Of a stretch of DNA of 64,000 nt, positions 14,003 to 25,773 are shown in pieces. A program made the translations under genes and the position numbers. Under the pieces are notes generated by a model that worked only from the letters and a program-made list of their open reading frames with translations, was not told the origin of the DNA and made no database searches. Each line of letters begins with the position of its first letter. The first letter of the stretch is position 1. The stretch comes from Sarcomyxa edulis (taxonomy: Eukaryota > Basidiomycota > Agaricomycetes > Agaricales > Mycenaceae): positions 186,001 to 250,000 of the forward strand of contig QUOL01000020.1 in assembly GCA_009761415.1 (NCBI GenBank), written 5' to 3'.

Positions 14003-14175
14003 ACGTCTCCTCGCACCACACTCCTAGTAAATGCTCTATCGAGCATGCACCCTATCAACAGGTCAGGGTTTGACAACATGAGACTCACTTATAGGGCTCG
14101 CTAAAGTAAATTGCCTACCCAGAATATGTTCATTTAACGTCCAGGCCTCTCAATAAGCTCAACAACAAAAATCCC

Positions 14176-15794
14176 TTATGCCATTGCATCCGACATCATA
14201 GAAAACACTTTCCAAGCATTTCTGAATGAGATCTCGGGGGAACCAATGGACCGAAAAACATCCTCAGCAATGACAGCAAACTCTTCACTAACCCAAGCAA
14301 AATGATCATCCCGAGGACCGACCTCTTCCGTCAAATACTCTCGTGCACTGTCAACAGCCTCTTGGGACACCCGGATGCGACAGTCGAGGCCCCCATGCAG
14401 CCCTGGGTGCTCAAAGGCATCAACTGGAATATGACCCGAGGGCATATTCTTGTCCGGTTGAGTGCGAACGCGATGTTGGTTCCACCAGGTGCGAAACTCA
14501 TCGAGTTCTTTCTGGACAAGGGTAGGGAAGATCCAGTTGAAAAGATCCCTGGAGCGCAGCCCGTTTAGTATGCAACCTGGACATAATTCGAGACGACGTA
14601 CTTATGATACGAGATGATAGGATTGAAAATATGATCTTTCTTGCCTTTGAGTATGTTGTCTTTGAGATTATGGCCGGTCTTCATCCGAAGCCAACGCCAA
14701 AAGCCTTCGATAATGGTATTGTTGACACTCTTGAGAATGACGTAGTCTGGATAGGTATCGATGTCGATGTCCGGTGCAAAGAGATTTCTATGTCCCATCA
14801 GTCTCCTCCGTGATGTTGCAAAAAGATGGTCATGCTTACCGAAAAGTAGCTTGAATGGCATATTGCCAGCCGATTTCTGATCCCTTGTCTGTCGTCATCT
14901 GCACAGGTACAGCTGAAAGTAACATCAGAATCCAAATGGACATGTCCTGCATAAATCTTGCATACCTCCCATCTCCTGAACAAAGTCCAGAAACAAATGG
15001 CTGATTGTGCCCGGCGTACGTGCATCTGGGACCACACGAAGTAAAAAGAGATAATCGGACCACTTGTCCTTATAAGCATATATCGGCAAGCCAATTTCAC
15101 CCATTTGAAGAGCTTGGTGAGAAAGTTTCTCGTGGCCATCTGCAGACACCTCGTGAAACGGACCGATAGACGATAAGGCGACACGCTTGAGAACATTTTT
15201 TTTTTGTCCAGGAAATCGTTCCGCAAAACCATCAGGAAATTCTTCATGCATTATCTGCCGCACCGTGTCCCTGTGAGAATATCAGCATATCAACTCACTG
15301 CCACACCAAGAGCTGAAAAGTCGAGACGAACGCACCTGGGAATTTGCAGACCCTTGTTCTTCAATTTTCCTTTGACGAAGGTGGGCCCGTTACCCTGAGT
15401 CACATCCTTCTCTACTTCATCGATAACCGCTTGTCTGGATACCTCTATGGGTGGTGGATGTCTCACTGAAGGTATATTGAACTGCTGTTCGAGTTTTCCT
15501 AGTTTTGTGGTTCTGAAATTCGGACTGATCAGCTAGTTCAGAAAATCAGAATGGATCATATTGCACCCAATAGCAAGCTGGTAATCTATTTGAAGTCTCG
15601 AGAGTCTCTCGCTACGAGAATATCCACGCTCTGCGTATTTCAGAAGTGTTGCTTTGAGAACGTCATCTGGTGGATCTGAAATATTAGATCATTTCAGTGA
15701 GTTTGACTTCTACCAAACTCATACCCCGCATTGAATGCTATAATCACTTACAGTTTTTCTGGCCATAGCCATTATTTCCCTTAGGGTTAGGCAT
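14176..15794 (-). CDS. integrase-core (DDE-type) domain protein
   Basis: Member of a large basidiomycete family with a retroviral-integrase-like core, usually tied to mobile DNA. Spliced exons give the N-terminus MPNPKGNNGYGQKN, a helical region (LLKYAERGYSRSERLSRLQ), then GNGPTFVKGKLKNKGLQIPR and FPDGFAERFPGQKK. The core follows: GPFHEVSADGHEKL (first acidic residue), a second acidic segment TTDKGSE, and NNTIIEGFWRWLRMKTG (glutamate). The conserved tail includes WWNQHRVRTQPDKNMPSGH and EYLTEEVGPRDDHFAWVS. The order and length match the family, and candidate catalytic acidic residues are present. I see no terminal repeats, so it may be a solo or domesticated copy. The start at 15794 and the stop at 14176 are clear; the four or five introns between are approximate. 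Confidence 0.75.
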
Positions 15795-16438
15795 CTTGCT
15801 ATGTAGACAGTGCGAAGGCGAGACTGAATAAATGCTTGTTCAAGTTCAACTTACGAAGCGGGTCGGTTCAAGTTCAAATTACTCGTAATGTCCCGATAAC
15901 GCGTATCAGTCTTAGGTTTCACTGCGCTCCAGCTGGACCCTATGACCTGATATTGTGCCGAGCTCCTTTGGCATTCCGTCGCCCTAATTACACTCTATCG
16001 AACTCCAATCTTATGAGGGTATAAAGCCTCAACCTCCGACCACCAGAACAACACGGTACACCTCTCTCCCTATCTCCATTCTTCTCATGGCTTCCACTCC
16101 AGAGCATCAGGGAAAACCTAAACCTGAATATATCTGAAACTTCAGTATATATCATCAAATACTCGAGAATATTCAGCTTTTTCTGACAAATATTCAAGAT
16201 CCAGAAAACTCAGATTTTTCGACCAATCTAGCAGCCCCCCTAAAATCTGGCATGCTATTTCAAGCTTTTCTAGATTTTTCATGCTTTTCTGTGCTTTTTC
16301 CCATGAATTCTGACAGCTTTTCCAAAGGTTTCCAGAAATATCTGCATATTTACTTCTAAAATCTCAGGTATTGAGAACCAGATGGATTGGCAAAACTAAT
16401 ATCTAATACAGCACTAAAAAAAATAACATAATACAAAA

Positions 16439-16870
16439 AAGAGGCAGGAGAAGGTGAAAAGAGGTGGGGGGAGGTGATAGGGGAGGTCAAAGAAGGTGAA
16501 CAGAGGATCAAGGAGGTGGGGGGAGGTGATAGAAGGTGAAAGGAGGTAAGGGAAGGTGAAAAGAGGTAAGGGGAGATGAAAAGAGGGTCAAAGGAGGTGA
16601 GGGGAGGTAAAAAGAGGTGGGGGAATATGGAAGGAGGGTCAAAGGAGGTGGGGAGAGATAAAAAAGGGTCAAAGGAGGTGGGGGGAGGTGAAATGAGGTG
16701 GAGAGAGATGATAGAAGGTGACAGGAGGTGAGGGGAGATGAAAAGAGGTAGGGGGAAATGATAGAAGGTTAAAGGAGGTGGGGGGAGGTGACAAGAGGTG
16801 GGGGAAGGTGACAAGAGGTGGGGGGAGGTAGAAAAAGGGTTAAAGGAGATGGGGAGGTGACAAGAGGTGG
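16439..16870 (+). repeat. purine-rich degenerate tandem repeat
   Basis: About 430 bp of tandem units of roughly 15-20 bp built on AGGTGGGGGGAGGTGAAA with many variants. One strand is almost pure purine. Such tracts can form triplex or quadruplex structures in principle. Confidence 0.85.
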
Positions 16871-17216
16871 AGGTGACAACATATCTTTCTTCCCTTTTCC
16901 TTCCTCTGAGCTCTCCATCTCCTGAATGACTGGCAGTATCTACAAGCAGAATATATCAGCAGAGCAGAAGAGAAAAAGAAATATACCAACAGCAGCAAAA
17001 ATTACAGCAGGATTGCCATGTCACCAATTGCTGTGCTCCAGCTTCTTCATAGAGCGGATTAGTAAGCCAAAAGGCCTGTGTTGGGTGTGTAGATGATAAA
17101 ATATGAGTAAGGAAGTGAAGGAGAAAAGAGGGAGGAGGAAGAAAGGAAGAAGGGAGGGAGGAGGGAGGAGGGAGGGAGGAAGAAAGGTGATGAGCTGGCA
17201 GCCAAGTTCGCTTTCA

Positions 17217-17257
17217 GTGTGACGTGACATCATCACATGTGTAATGTCACGTCACAC
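17217..17257. repeat. short palindrome with TGACGTGA cores
   Basis: Perfect 14-bp arms (GTGTGACGTGACAT and its complement) are separated by 13 bp. It lies about 20 bp outside the left end of the large transposon. The arms contain a CRE-like TGACGTGA motif. It may be a hairpin or a remnant of another element. Confidence 0.6.
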
Positions 17258-17278
17258 AGAGAGCGATTTTTTCTCAGT

Positions 17279-17747
17279 CACTGCGGGCACCAGGGGATCT
17301 TTCCTGGGAAAGATGGGCAAAAAAACACGTCATATGTTTCTAAGCCCATCTTTCCGAGGGAAAATAATACATGTTTCTGGAGAAAAGATATGAAAAAAAT
17401 CATCCCTCTTATGTACATGTTTCTGACGGAAAAATGACTTATTTTCCACTTATTTTCCTGCCAGGAACAGCCAAGAAAAAGAAAAAATCTGTCTGATATC
17501 TTTCCGCACGAAACATGAGAACTGTTTCTGGCTATTTTTCTGTAGGAAAAAGGACACATCTCACTAACTAATCTTTCTTCTCGTAAAATATATTATTTTT
17601 TGGACCTATTCCCGGTGTAAGATTTTGATAAAATGAATAATCTTTCCGAAGAAAGATTTCCAGGAAAGATTGAGCGTGTCGCTCAGCGACACGATGAGCG
17701 CGTACTCATCGCGCGCTCAGCACAGAGGTTGACACGCTCACTTGGAA
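17279..17747 (+). repeat. left terminal inverted repeat of the large transposon
   Basis: This copy is uninterrupted. Its inner 80 bp form an imperfect palindrome around GAGCGTGTC and GACACGCTC. Position 17691-17699 (ACGATGAGC) is the unoccupied version of the site where the 1,113-bp element sits in the right copy. Confidence 0.85.
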
Positions 17748-17950
17748 CGGACCATATTGGCGTCATCAGCAAGATCACATTTTGCAAGGTGCGGATAGAT
17801 GTTGGGACCAAGCTGCCTTAGATCGAGATGAGAGGTGTTCCAGCGAGCTCGGACTGTAGTCTGTTCATGTCGGTGTGGAGCAATATAGTCATTACTTGTT
17901 CTGCTTTTAGATTAGATATGTATCCTTTCAACCGGGGAACCCCCTCGCGC

Positions 17951-19374
17951 TCAACTGACTTCCTGCACTGGGAGGACTTCAGTGATTAGTAGGATGCAAA
18001 GTAGGCGAGGCTGTTGAAGGTCACCTTGACAATAGATAGATATGGCGAGTGTGGTCCCTCCGTTAGGAATTGTCACGGTTATAGGCATGGTATTGATGGT
18101 CTCGTCGGAGCCAGAATCGCCACGTACCGCACACAGTTCAGGTGGCACAATGGTGTAATCTGCCGAAATACACAGTCCATGCTCGGGTTTGTAGTACCTG
18201 CGGATATCGTACTGGATGATCCTCCGAGCAAATTCGAGGTCGGACTGGGATGGGTCGAATTCCCTTCGTTCTGTATTGGGCAATTGGATAAGGGTGAATT
18301 CAACTAATAAGTAAGTGTATTGCGTGCCTTTGCGTCGTGACCGTAAATCCTTGCAACGCTGACGATGGTCTTTCCATACCTCAATTTGACATTCGCTGCT
18401 GCAAAAGCAGCCCTCCTGGCACCCTGAACAGTAAGGGAACTTGTGTCGAATATCACGACGACAGCACTATCATCAGGAAATCATCAGTCAGTTGCATTAA
18501 GGGGTAAAGCCAATCTCACAGCATTGTTATCACACTGCCTCACAATGTCAGTGCCAGCTATAGCGAGACGTTCTACGAGTTTGGATTCGAATTGGACCCA
18601 TGCCTCACTAGAGCGACGGAGTCCATCGAAGTGACCGCGGAAAAAGCCCTTCGCCAACTTATCCACCTCTCTCTTGACTTCTCGCAAGACAGACAGATAG
18701 ATTGTATGCTTTTGGATTATCTTCAAAATATGATGAAAGTCGTTCCTGAGATCCGCCATAGTCTCTTCGTCGATGCGGCCTGGTACGTCGAGCAATGTAA
18801 AAGAACTCAACAAAGCACGCAGGAGGCCAGCCCTGAGGGAGAGCACAATGGCTGATATCCCGTCCGTTCCCTCTATATGACGAAGCAGATATTTCAAGAT
18901 GGAAAGCGTGGTCGTGACCATCAGGATACAGGCTTCTTCTCCGTCGACGTGGTCATGTACTTGACGAACCGCAGAATGTGCATGATACAGGACCCGTGTA
19001 ACAACGTGGAGGGAGGAGTGAAAGATGAGATAGCAAGAAAAAGAGGGGTCCATAGAGTCGAACAGCTCGGCCAATATCATGCTGTACGATAGGTGGGACA
19101 TACGCAGATCTGGATCAAGAATCCGTCGTCGCAACTCTGCGAGGAACGCTATGGCGAGCTGCTCCCGCGATATGTGAACCCAGTCACAAATCTTCTCTAC
19201 TACCCAGTCAAATTTCTTGCCGTTGATGAGGACTTCTTGCTGAACCCCTGCAAGTAAAGCAGCTGCGGTAGGATCAACAAAATCTCTGAAGCTGGTCGTG
19301 ACTGCATTTCTATACCACAGACGGGCGGTAATTGGCAAGCAATCACGGAGAATGAGGGAATGGATGATGTTTCT

Positions 19375-19408
<34 letters not shown>

Positions 19409-19932
19409 CTATCACTATAGAAGCAGGTATGGATGAAGTCCAGGATGATAGTGAAGATCAGATGGCGTTGGTCCAGAGTTAGGCATGTACGAGCGGAGGA
19501 GGTCGTGCACTTCGAGTGAAGATAGTTGAGCCATTGGACAATGTCGGGCCATTTGGATACCATGAGGTCAAAAAGTTTCTTTCGATTCTGGCGTAAATCT
19601 AGTGGCACCAGGTCAGCGTCCGACAAACGCAGAAGTTGACCCATTGCTGCCCTGAGCTGATTTAGGGTCATGAGTGTGTGCCAAATGCGAGACGAGAGGC
19701 GAGGGTTGGACGTTGAAGTGCAATCTATATCGCCAGAAACAAGGCCCTCCATCATACACGAGACAGATTCGTAAGAAAGGTCGAAAGCCGCATCAGGAGG
19801 GGAGATGAGATGACCGAAATCATGAATTGCAGTCAGACCGTCGGCAACAGAAAGTATGGGAAACCACACAAGGCCCGCATCGGCCGTCATCTGGGTAGTG
19901 TTTTCTAGTGATGTCGATGGCTCGAGGGGCAT
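17951..19932 (-). CDS. MYND-finger protein of unknown function
   Basis: A long helical N-terminal region of about 480 residues (MPLEPSTSLENTTQMTADAG..., later RHLIFTIILDFIHTCFY and LRDCLPITARLWYRNAV) is followed by a C-terminal MYND zinc finger read across short introns. The finger is HKFPYCSGCQEGCFCSSECQ then WKDHRQRCKD, with the Cys/His spacing intact. This architecture is a large expanded family in Agaricomycetes. MYND fingers mediate protein-protein contacts; no enzymatic activity is suggested. A hexanucleotide repeat at 19375-19412 encodes a run of Asp-Thr. The ATG at 19932 is favoured, though an in-frame ATG at 19986 is possible. It is the first gene inside the left end of the large transposon and runs opposite to the transposase. 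It looks intact apart from uncertain intron edges. Confidence 0.65.
19375..19412 (+). repeat. GGTGTC hexanucleotide microsatellite within the MYND gene
   Basis: Five to six tandem copies encode alternating Asp-Thr on the minus strand without breaking the frame. Confidence 0.85.
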
Positions 19933-20439
19933 TGGCGGGAGGTAGTGGTGATAATGGAAGAGGTGGAAGTACAGACAAAGAGACAAAGGGGAGCGTGTCG
20001 ATCATGTGACCGGAGCCTCAAAATTCTAGTTTCATCCGACACGCTTCTCGTCGCAGCCTGCACCCAAGTATTCCTTGACTTGTATGCCGAAACTCGTCGC
20101 TCCACAGGACTAACAGCTCACCACAGGTTCTGTAACCTTCTTGAGATTCTGAGCAACGATGATACACAAGATTTCCACCACATAGATGATATTACCCTCT
20201 ACCAGTCTTGTGTCAACAAGGTGGCAATAGAACTAAATGAGCAACCGTTGTCGGGACAAACGGTGGCGCGAGAACATCCTTGGTATGCGCAGCTCAAAAG
20301 TCTTCAGTTACAGGTGTCAGATGGAGATTGTCGAATACGGGCTGTTCTCGATACCGGTCTATGACCATACAAAGACCGTCAGTACATACAGACACCTCAC
20401 CAGTCCGCTAACACATCGATGTACGGCGTTCCAACACAG

Positions 20440-21278
20440 TCAAAGTCTCCCGGTCTTTAACGCGCCGTCGACAACGAGGGAAGCTGGAGTAAATACATTG
20501 AATACGACGATGATGTCCCGCTGGAGATGCAGAACGACGGATGGGTTATGGATGTGTTCATGAATGAGGTTATCGATGTAGGAGGTGCCTTGAACAATGG
20601 TGTTGTCTTGCTGAGCACGAACCTTTGTACATTTTGGTACGCCGGATGCCAAAAGGGAGATAAACGACGGAAGGGATCTTGATGTTGTCCCATAATGACG
20701 TGTCTCGACGATGTTAAAGAGGAAGCGTTGATGTTACAGAGAAGGTATTCGATAGGTCTTTGAAGGATACATGCGCCGAGGGACTTCATTGGACTCGATA
20801 CTTTCTGCGGCGCAGAGGGAATCCTAGAAAGTATATAGTCTAAGCAAGAATTGAAGCAAGATCATTGAAAGCACACCTTAAACCAGACTTCAAATTGGGA
20901 ACACAACATGAGGATGAAAGAGACGCTCCAGCCTTTAGTTGATGTTCAAGACACTCGGGCGCTAAGAGTTGTTCGGTCTCATCGAGAGGGTATGGGCAGG
21001 AAACGCTAGAAGACGCCTCAAAGACCAACTTCAGGTTATCGAGAGTTGCAAACAATAGATAGCCACAAAGGAGGCAGGTGGTTGGCCAAAGTAGAGAGGG
21101 AGTTCTGTAGCAAACGCGCTATGGGTGTATAATCGAGACTCTTCTTGACAAGCCAAAGACTTTCGTCCGAGCGTGGATATGGGTCTGTGCGTAAGCCTGA
21201 TAGATTAGGCTGATGGGTTGACTGAGTAGCAGCGTAGACGCAGAAAGTCGATATGGCAAAGGTGAGTGCTGGTAGCAA
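20440..21278 (-). CDS. possible small secreted or hypothetical protein
   Basis: Weak call. The 5' frame starts MLPALTFAISTFCVYAATQ, which looks like a signal peptide. A following frame contains paired cysteines (SVSCPYPLDETEQLL and SSSCCVPNLKSGLRC). A last frame reads DNLIHEHIHNPSVVLHLQRD and ends at 20440. The three pieces lie in order on the minus strand but in different frames, and I cannot find a clean set of splice sites joining them. It may be a real short gene or a relic. No family is recognised. Confidence 0.3.
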
Positions 21279-21542
21279 GTAAGTACCCCAAGTTTAACTT
21301 GCCTGACACCATCAAGAGCGTGTGGCGTGTGGCAGTGCAGTCACGCTCGCAAACGCGTTCAGAATCAAAGCGCGTCTAGAGCGCGTCTGCCGGTCTCTTG
21401 GTTCTCGCATCTCAAGCTCATTATGATGTCCATTTCTCAAAACCAGACGGGTCATACTAGTGAAGATAGGATATTACAAAAAGTCAAGTCCAGGGCTTCA
21501 ATTCCAAGTAGCGCAGAACACTGCAAGCGGAAGATCTGATGT

Positions 21543-23302
21543 CTAAGCCTCAGGTTCGGGTTCGTTGAGGGCTTGGTAGGCTGCATAAGAAACCTCCACA
21601 ACCTGAGAAGTAAGGCAATTGAGACAGATACTCGGATTTGACATCAATAATCAATACTTACGTGAACCAGAACCACCGACCATTGTGGAAATGATACCCA
21701 TAATAGAACCAAGATCAAAAGAACTGTCTGTCGATCGATAGTCCTTGTAGGAGCGGCAGCCTCTTCTTGCGCTTGCAGAAAGGTCACGGCACTACGCCCA
21801 AGAGGAACCTATAATTTTGAGTGAATATTTGAACATCGAGAATGCAAGTCTCGACACACCTTTTCCCAGACGCATATCTTTCCGTCACGGCTTGTTGATC
21901 CAGTGGCAATCAAATTTAGAGAGCGGTTCTGAGCTTTAAAACACTGGTTGCAAATTTGAGAAAGGTGTGCATTGGTGACAAAGTAGAAAGACGTACAGTA
22001 ACCGCTTGTATGGGGGTGCGGTCTGAGAAGATAGTCAACAATGCAAACGAAGTAAATTGGCATCGAGGCACGCACCAGAATCCTGCTGCAATTTCTGGAC
22101 GACATTGCCTGTGTCAGCCTCAAACAAGTACACTTTCCCGTGGTCACTACCACAGACAACGAGCTCATCGTTGTCTATAAATGCACATTGCTTGATCTTC
22201 CTCTTAGTGGACAGCATCGAATACGTTCTCAATGGTATTTCTTGAGGAAATTCGTAGAGATCGAATTCGCCGGTGGTCAGATTATTGACCAGAAGCTTCG
22301 TCCAATTCCTGGAGAGAACAGCTTCACCACTGCAAAAAAAAAGTATGAGAGCTTTCCAAACGAAGCAATTAATAAGACTTGCATTCCTCCTTGGAGTTGC
22401 TTCCTCCACTCGATGCTGTTATCTGCAACACGGTATGATATCCTATGACGAATTAGCCTTTGGAATACATAGTAAAGCATTGAACAAAGCACTCACATTT
22501 CGCTAGTTTGCAGATTGTGCACGAGTAGATGATCGTTTGTCTCGCCATAAAACTGGATTCCACGGGGAATATGTACCATCTTGATAGTCCAGAACGGGAC
22601 TAAGACTGGTCCTGGCTCGAACGTTAATGGCGTGAAGAAAATTGTACTTGCTGGTGCGACGTACTTGAGGATTGAAACTTAACGGTGTAGATCTTGAGAT
22701 ATCCTGAATGGCTGGCTGTAGCTAGACGATGGTTCAGCGCATCATACGTCATACCCTCAACAGCATCGTCCATGGGAAACGCGGACATGGTGGTTGCGGA
22801 TGCACTGTCTAGGCGCTGCGGCAAAGTCAGTGTTGCTCGATGTCTTCCGAAAGGATACACGCACTCCAAAATCTCTTGAAACCTGGGCGAATCCAATGGT
22901 CCCTCTTCCGCCGCCAATACATATGAATGTTCTTTCAGTCGGAACAATCGGGGGCACAGAATTGACCCATAAAAGACAAGTTATCTGTCCCCACTTTCCG
23001 ATAGGATGTTGCAGCTCTTGCATGCACTTTGAGGCCGCAACCTCCCAGACACGCAATTTACCATCGTCACCTGAAGATGCATGGATCATCAGCGAGAAGA
23101 AAGCATTCCGAGTCAATATTACCTCCACCAACGACAAATTTCCCATCCTTTGAGAAGAGTATTGCGTTCGTAGGCCCTTCGGCGCCATTGAGTTCTGCGA
23201 GTAAGCGATATTGAGACTTTGCGGAATCTGCGGGTCAGCCAAGTATCGAGGCATGTATGATAGTACATCTCTCACCTCCATATGTTGGTTTGGATTGTCC
23301 AA
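21543..23302 (-). CDS. WD40-repeat protein with a C-terminal membrane anchor
   Basis: Beta-propeller repeats are visible across several exons: LLAELNGAEGPTNAILFSKD then DDGKLRVWEVAASKCMQEL, then TFICIGGGRGTIGFAQVS, MTYDALNHRLATASHSGYLK, and CGSDHGKVYLFEADTGNVVQ. A final repeat (SLNLIATGSTSRDGKICVWE) is followed by a hydrophobic helix (VLLILVLLWVSFPQW) and a short acidic tail ending at 21543. This layout matches a WD40 family that is strongly expanded in Agaricomycetes. The function is unknown and it is probably a membrane-tethered scaffold. The N-terminus is uncertain; exon sequence may extend to about 23450, just beside the AAGAACGG-type repeats. A possible frame change near 22890 is either an unrecognised intron or damage. 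It lies inside the large transposon. Confidence 0.6.
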
Positions 23303-23479
23303 GGTGTGATAATGAGGGAGTGGTGACCACGGTATTCCTTTTATCGCTCACGTACTTTGGGGGTCTGGCAAATATCGCTACACAAAGGGGTGAAAGAGAA
23401 ATTAATGCAGGTAAAGCAGAGAACAAAGGGAGAGACCAAGCAATGACGATACTAGGAGACAAAGAGAGCATGCTAAGGT

Positions 23480-23800
23480 TGGTATAAAGCATGGACAATG
23501 AATGACAGACAGTAGACAAAGGATGGAGATGGACGAACAAAGGATGAGCAAGAAATTGACAAAGAACGGACAAAGAACGGACAAAAAATGAGCGAGAGAC
23601 GGACAAAGAACGGACAAAGAACGGACAAAGAATGAGCGAGAGACAGACAAAGAATGGACAAAGACTGGACAAGAGACGGACAAAGGACAGACAAAGACTG
23701 AGCGAAGGACGGACAAAGGACGGACAAAGGCTGAACAAACAAAGAATAGGCAAAGGACACGTAAAGGATGGAGGATCAGAGGATGGGCAAAGAAAGGAAC
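23480..23800 (+). repeat. degenerate tandem repeat (ACAAAGAACGG-type units)
   Basis: About 320 bp of 11-22 bp units such as GGACAAAGAACGGACAAAG and GAGCGAGAGACGGACAAAG. The Ser/Leu/Pro-rich frames on the opposite strand come from the repeat and are not genes. Confidence 0.85.
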
Positions 23801-23872
23801 TGACCTGATCTTGACAAATCTCTTCGGATCCATAAATTGAAGATCTTGAATTGACATCGACACGAATCGACC

Positions 23873-24521
23873 ATGCCTGCATACATCAGAGCGCCTCTTC
23901 CCCTCATCTCAACGCGCATGTCGTTCTGCCTGGAGCCGACTAGGACTCCCGAAATTGCGCTCCGAATGGAGTTCACCGACGCATTCCTTTGTCAGAACCC
24001 GACAAGCGATGTGGACCAGGAACTCGAGCGAGACAGAACTGACACTTTTGAGCGCATCGAAACGAGCTCCGAAAAGATAGCTAAACCCCCTGGGGAGCCT
24101 GGCAGGCCTAATTCAGGGGGCTACTGCTTGGAGACAAAGATGTTGGCGAACGGATGGTCCAAGTCAACTTATGATAAGATATGTGTGAGCATTCCACTTG
24201 ATTTGAGATATTCGAACTACTGACCTCACAATTTCATGCACAGGCCCAAGTACACGACGAGGCCGAAGACAAATTGGAGAAGGCCGTAAGTTTTCGCAGC
24301 CAGGATCAGGACAAGATTGCCGAGATCTGCAATGTTGTGAGTAAGAACACGTCCTGCGATGTCTATAATCACTCACTCCCGAACAGCTGCAGACTAGTTG
24401 GGATCTCTTGGAAGAATACGAGAACTGTTGGCCAGTACGCGACATGTTGAAGCTGCATTTGAAGTACACATCCGAATCGGCTCGAGCCTCCAAGATTAAG
24501 GTTGTAGGCAGACGCAAGTGA
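23873..24521 (+). CDS. hypothetical coiled-coil protein
   Basis: Three exons join cleanly in phase 0: GT..AG introns follow STYDKIC and precede AQVHDEAEDKLEKA, then follow EICNV and precede LQTSWDLLEEYENCWP. The product is about 200 residues, highly charged and helical, ending LHLKYTSESARASKIKVVGR-RK at 24521. The ENCWPVRDMLKLHLKYTS segment resembles a recurring motif in small uncharacterised basidiomycete proteins. No catalytic domain is seen. The start could be 23873 or the in-frame ATG at 23918. It is the only clear plus-strand cargo gene in the left half of the large transposon. Confidence 0.55.
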
Positions 24522-24737
24522 TGGCTGAACATGAGGGGGAAATCATAGCTTACTAGTAGATACAGTGTCGGGTGACAAAGTTTATTGGGGTGGACAAACG
24601 TAACTCGAATCGAATTGCCATGGACATGTTTGCATACCGTTACTACTCATTTGAAGTATAAACATCTGAAAGTAATTTGCGTCGTCTCATCAGTGATTTG
24701 GTCGTGTTTCAAGCGGGAAGAAAAAGCAGATTCGTAC

Positions 24738-25661
24738 CTACACAGCCTGGCGTTTCAATTCGAAAAAGGCTTTCCAGGTAGATACACGATTCCTCCCCCT
24801 CAATTCTTCGTCCACCTCTTGACCAACACCCTCTTCCAAAGCGAGTATCCTGATCGTTCTGGCTAGATCGGTCAACCTCTTGACCTCTTGGGGTGGGACT
24901 GGAATGCTGGCACGACACATAGGGCATGTTGGGTTCCATTTGAGACCGATTCGACGGAAGAATTGGAGTGTGAGGGGATCATACGGAGGTGACATGTCAG
25001 ACAGAAATTGACCGGGACGAGACCTAATGACAGTGTGTAACTGAGTCTCAAAATGGGCCTGCAACGCCTCTTCCGAGAAGATATGGCCGCAGGAAAGACT
25101 ACAAATATGATTAGGGGAACATTAGCGCAATTGGAGGGGAGGGGGTTGGATGCACTAACACAAAAACCTTGAGAGACGAGGTATACAATACGTCACATGT
25201 CATTGTATCTTCAAGTGCGATAGACACCTTGGAAATTGCATCTTTCAAACGAGTAACTTCTGCACGCAGAGCCTCTAGCTGGCGTTCAATTAGCCGTATA
25301 TCGCGAGCATGGAGTGGCATGTTAGCGAACCTCTGCAACCCGTTCCCCCTCCGCCTGTGAAATATCCTGAATAGAACACAGGTAAGTACGAAGGAGAGAC
25401 AACATCGATAGATGCACGCACTTCTTTTAAACCGCGGATCTTTTTGGACATGTCTATGCGAGTGACAAAAGACCCATCATTGGCCTCTACCGACAACGTA
25501 CGGGGGATTTCAGATGATTTTATGTAGACTATATCGTCGTCGTCGTCGTCGTCGTCGGGGATAGCGCATTGGGACGCGGAGTCGAAATGTCCAGGTCGAT
25601 GGGTTTCTGTTGTGTCATTGATAGCAAACGACGTTGGAGCTGAATGGTACAAGAATGACAT
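24738..25661 (-). CDS. degenerate RING-like protein, paralog A
   Basis: Exon 1 encodes MSFLYHSAPTSFAINDTTET, an acidic run (eight Asp from a GTC/GAC microsatellite), then DIVYIKSSEIPRTLSVEAND and RIDMSKKIRGLKEV. A coiled-coil exon follows (QLEALRAEVTRLKDAISKVS). Then comes a RING-like region: TCDVLYTSSLKVF, SLSCGHIFSEEALQAHF, NPTCPMCRASIPVPPQEV. The last Cys pair and the CGH are present. The first expected C-x-x-C has only one Cys and the usual FC has become FS, so zinc cross-bracing is doubtful. The paralog at 32133-33036 shares the same exon layout and the same changes. If functional it would be a protein-binding module rather than a normal E3 ligase; that is inference. Confidence 0.55.
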
Positions 25662-25773
25662 GGTGTAGTGGCGGGAGTCCATACAAAAGGATGGGAGCTT
25701 TTAAGCAAGTCCAAGACAAAGGCATAAGTAGCGCACAAAGGGAATTTATGTTCACGTGATGGCTTGATAATCA

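Larger units (their letters stand above)
13721..14175. other. intergenic; holds two dispersed repeat segments
   Basis: No gene is seen. The stretch 13806-13925 recurs in direct orientation at 43086-43205. The adjoining 13936-14002 recurs inverted at about 50842-50917. Both are described as repeats below. Confidence 0.5.
15795..17278. other. gene-free, repeat-rich stretch outside the left end of the large transposon
   Basis: No protein family is recognised. The stretch contains the G/A-rich tandem repeat at 16439-16870, a second GGAGG-rich tract at 17100-17190, and a palindrome at 17217-17257. The open frames across the purine tracts encode only Pro/Ser/Leu-rich repeats and are artefacts. Confidence 0.6.

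Noticed and set aside
16356..16814. Long Pro/Ser/Leu-rich frame on the minus strand
   Set aside because: It spans the purine-rich tandem repeat and exists only because the unit lacks stop codons on that strand.
17278..17559. 93-residue frame repeated identically at 46406-46687
   Set aside because: The identity comes from the terminal inverted repeat of the transposon. The peptide has no family resemblance and the frame crosses the element end.
23480..23800. A CRISPR array
   Set aside because: The units are contiguous and degenerate with no unique spacers, and the genome is eukaryotic.
23235..23882. 215-residue minus-strand frame next to the WD40 gene
   Set aside because: Most of it is the ACAAAGAACGG repeat read in reverse. 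Only its last part, near 23290-23420, may be real WD40 N-terminal exon.
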